Assembly (NCBI RefSeq): GCF_014174215.1
Contig: NZ_JABEQL010000007.1
Location: 114,608 to 178,607 of the forward strand
DNA length: 64,000 bases
DNA from: Gluconacetobacter tumulicola
GTDB taxonomy: Bacteria; Pseudomonadota; Alphaproteobacteria; Acetobacterales; Acetobacteraceae
Direction of reading: 5' to 3'
Part shown: piece by piece, positions 63,306 to 64,000 of the stretch
Layout: each line of letters begins with the position of its first letter
Position numbering within the stretch: position 1 is the first letter of the stretch
Position numbers and translations under genes: made by a program
The notes under the pieces: generated by a model
Seen by the model: only the letters and a program-made list of their open reading frames with translations
Told to the model about the DNA's origin: nothing
The model's database searches: none

Positions 63306-64000
63306 CCGGCCGCTCAAGGCCGCATAATCACGCAGCCTGTTTGTGAGTTGTCGGCATGGGCCGCCAATTCCATGGCAGCAGTTCGTGGAGGCGGTTGATC
63401 TTATGATCGTTGATCCGGGCGATGACGTCGGCGAGGTAATCGTGGGGGTTGAGGCCGGAGAGCTTGGCGCTTTCGATAATTGTCATGGCGTCGGCGATGT
63501 TGTCTCCGCCGGCGTCGGAGCCGGCAAAGAGATAATTCTTCCTGCCGATGCAGACCGGCCGCACGGCGCGTTCGGCGGCGTTATTGTCGATGGCGACGCG
63601 GCCGTCTTCGAGGAACAGGGTAAAGGCGGCCCAGCGATTGAGTGCGTAGCGGATGGCCTTGGCCAGTTCACCCTTGCCGGGGATGCGGGCGAGTTGAGCC
63701 TGGCACCAGGCGTGGAAGTCGTCGACACGGGTCCGGCTTTCTTTCTGACGGATGGCCAGGCGCTGTTCGGCGGGCCGCCCCATGATCTGGCGCTCGATAT
63801 CGTAAAGCGCGCCGATCTGGTCGAGCGCTTCCTTCGCCAGTGCGGACCCGCTGCCCTTCCAGACATCGTGGAAATCGCGCCGCAAATGAGCCCAGCAGGC
63901 GGCTTCACGGACGCGCACGGCGCCACGCGCATCGGGCTTGTAAAGTTCCTTGAAGCCTGCGTAGGCATCCGCCTGGAGAATGCCGGAGAAGTTCGCCAGA
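63302..64000 (-). mobile_element. IS66-family insertion sequence, incomplete at window edge
   Basis: Begins GTAACCGGCCGCTCAAGG, the GTAA start expected of IS66 ends, exactly where the binding-protein frame breaks. It encodes the transposase C-terminus on the minus strand, and the rest lies outside the window. IS66 elements usually make 8-bp target duplications; the left flank reads AGACATAC. Confidence 0.88.
63328..64000 (-). CDS. tnpC: IS66 transposase, C-terminal part
   Basis: 224 residues of the DDE transposase of IS66 (the large OrfC), N-terminus beyond the right edge. Typical segments: ILQADAYAGFKELY, EAACWAHLRRDFHDVW, AIRYALNRWAAFTLFLEDGRVAIDNNAAERAVRP with the catalytic Glu, GRKNYLFAGSDAGGDNIAD, and the ending LLPWNWRP. 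The frame is intact across the visible part, so the element may still be active. Confidence 0.92.
   Translation of the reverse strand, partial: LANFSGILQADAYAGFKELYKPDARGAVRVREAACWAHLRRDFHDVWKGSGSALAKEALDQIGALYDIERQIMGRPAEQRLAIRQKESRTRVDDFHAWCQAQLARIPGKGELAKAIRYALNRWAAFTLFLEDGRVAIDNNAAERAVRPVCIGRKNYLFAGSDAGGDNIADAMTIIESAKLSGLNPHDYLADVIARINDHKINRLHELLPWNWRPMPTTHKQAA

Overview
This is a GC-rich window from an alphaproteobacterium, most likely an acetic acid bacterium (Acetobacteraceae; Gluconacetobacter or a close relative). The case for this is a single RSH enzyme next to rpoZ, a DUF3576 lipoprotein beside leuS, malate:quinone oxidoreductase, an SMP-30 type lactonase, a squalene/phytoene-synthase-like gene, and the standard alphaproteobacterial envelope operon. 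The genus is inferred; no rRNA or other marker in the window fixes it.

Layout. (1) 1-11.7 kb is a surface polysaccharide region. It holds the dTDP-L-rhamnose genes rfbB-rfbA-rfbC-rfbD (minus strand, last gene cut by the window edge), a membrane phosphoglycerol-transferase/LTA-synthase-like protein, two GT4 glycosyltransferases, a UDP-glucuronate 4-epimerase-like protein, and capsule lipid-anchor genes of the kpsC and kpsS families. (2) 11.7-20.0 kb, minus strand, holds a 2355-residue single-module type I PKS (KS-AT-DH-degenerate MT-ER-KR-ACP, no thioesterase). It is translationally coupled to a PLP-dependent alpha-oxoamine synthase. (3) A tRNA-Arg(CCU) gene at 20.55-20.85 kb is split in its anticodon loop by a 228-nt group I intron and marks the boundary with conserved chromosome. 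(4) 20.9-43.1 kb is mostly housekeeping and metabolism: holA-lptE-leuS, a DUF3576 lipoprotein, a degenerate GH3 protein, a MoCF/CinA-like protein, a lactonase, a GNAT-Nudix fusion, a Rieske oxygenase, a DUF815 ATPase, yajC, a sugar transporter, sodB, msrPQ, mqo, an NYN protein and folK. (5) 43.1-48.9 kb is rpoZ-rsh-acpS-lepB-rnc-era. (6) 49.0-62.0 kb is pyrH-frr-uppS-cdsA-dxr-rseP-bamA-skp-lpxD-fabZ-lpxA-lpxI-gloA. (7) The right end has a secreted cupin and a periplasmic binding protein gene cut in half by an IS66-family element that runs off the window.

How the parts work together. Regions 1 and 2 look like one locus for building and anchoring a surface glycan. KpsC and KpsS normally build the Kdo linker on a lipid anchor. 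The adjacent PKS and alpha-oxoamine synthase have the logic of fungal sphinganine-analogue pathways, in which a reduced polyketide chain is released by condensation with an amino acid. They may therefore supply an amino-lipid; that link is inference. Region 6 supplies undecaprenyl phosphate, CDP-diacylglycerol, isoprenoid precursor, outer-membrane protein assembly and lipid A.

The strongest items for follow-up are the PKS/oxoamine synthase pair, the intron-split tRNA, a diverged ~100-bp element present twice (28.3 kb and 62.1 kb), a short coupled leader ORF before kpsC, and a long hairpin between fabZ and lpxA.
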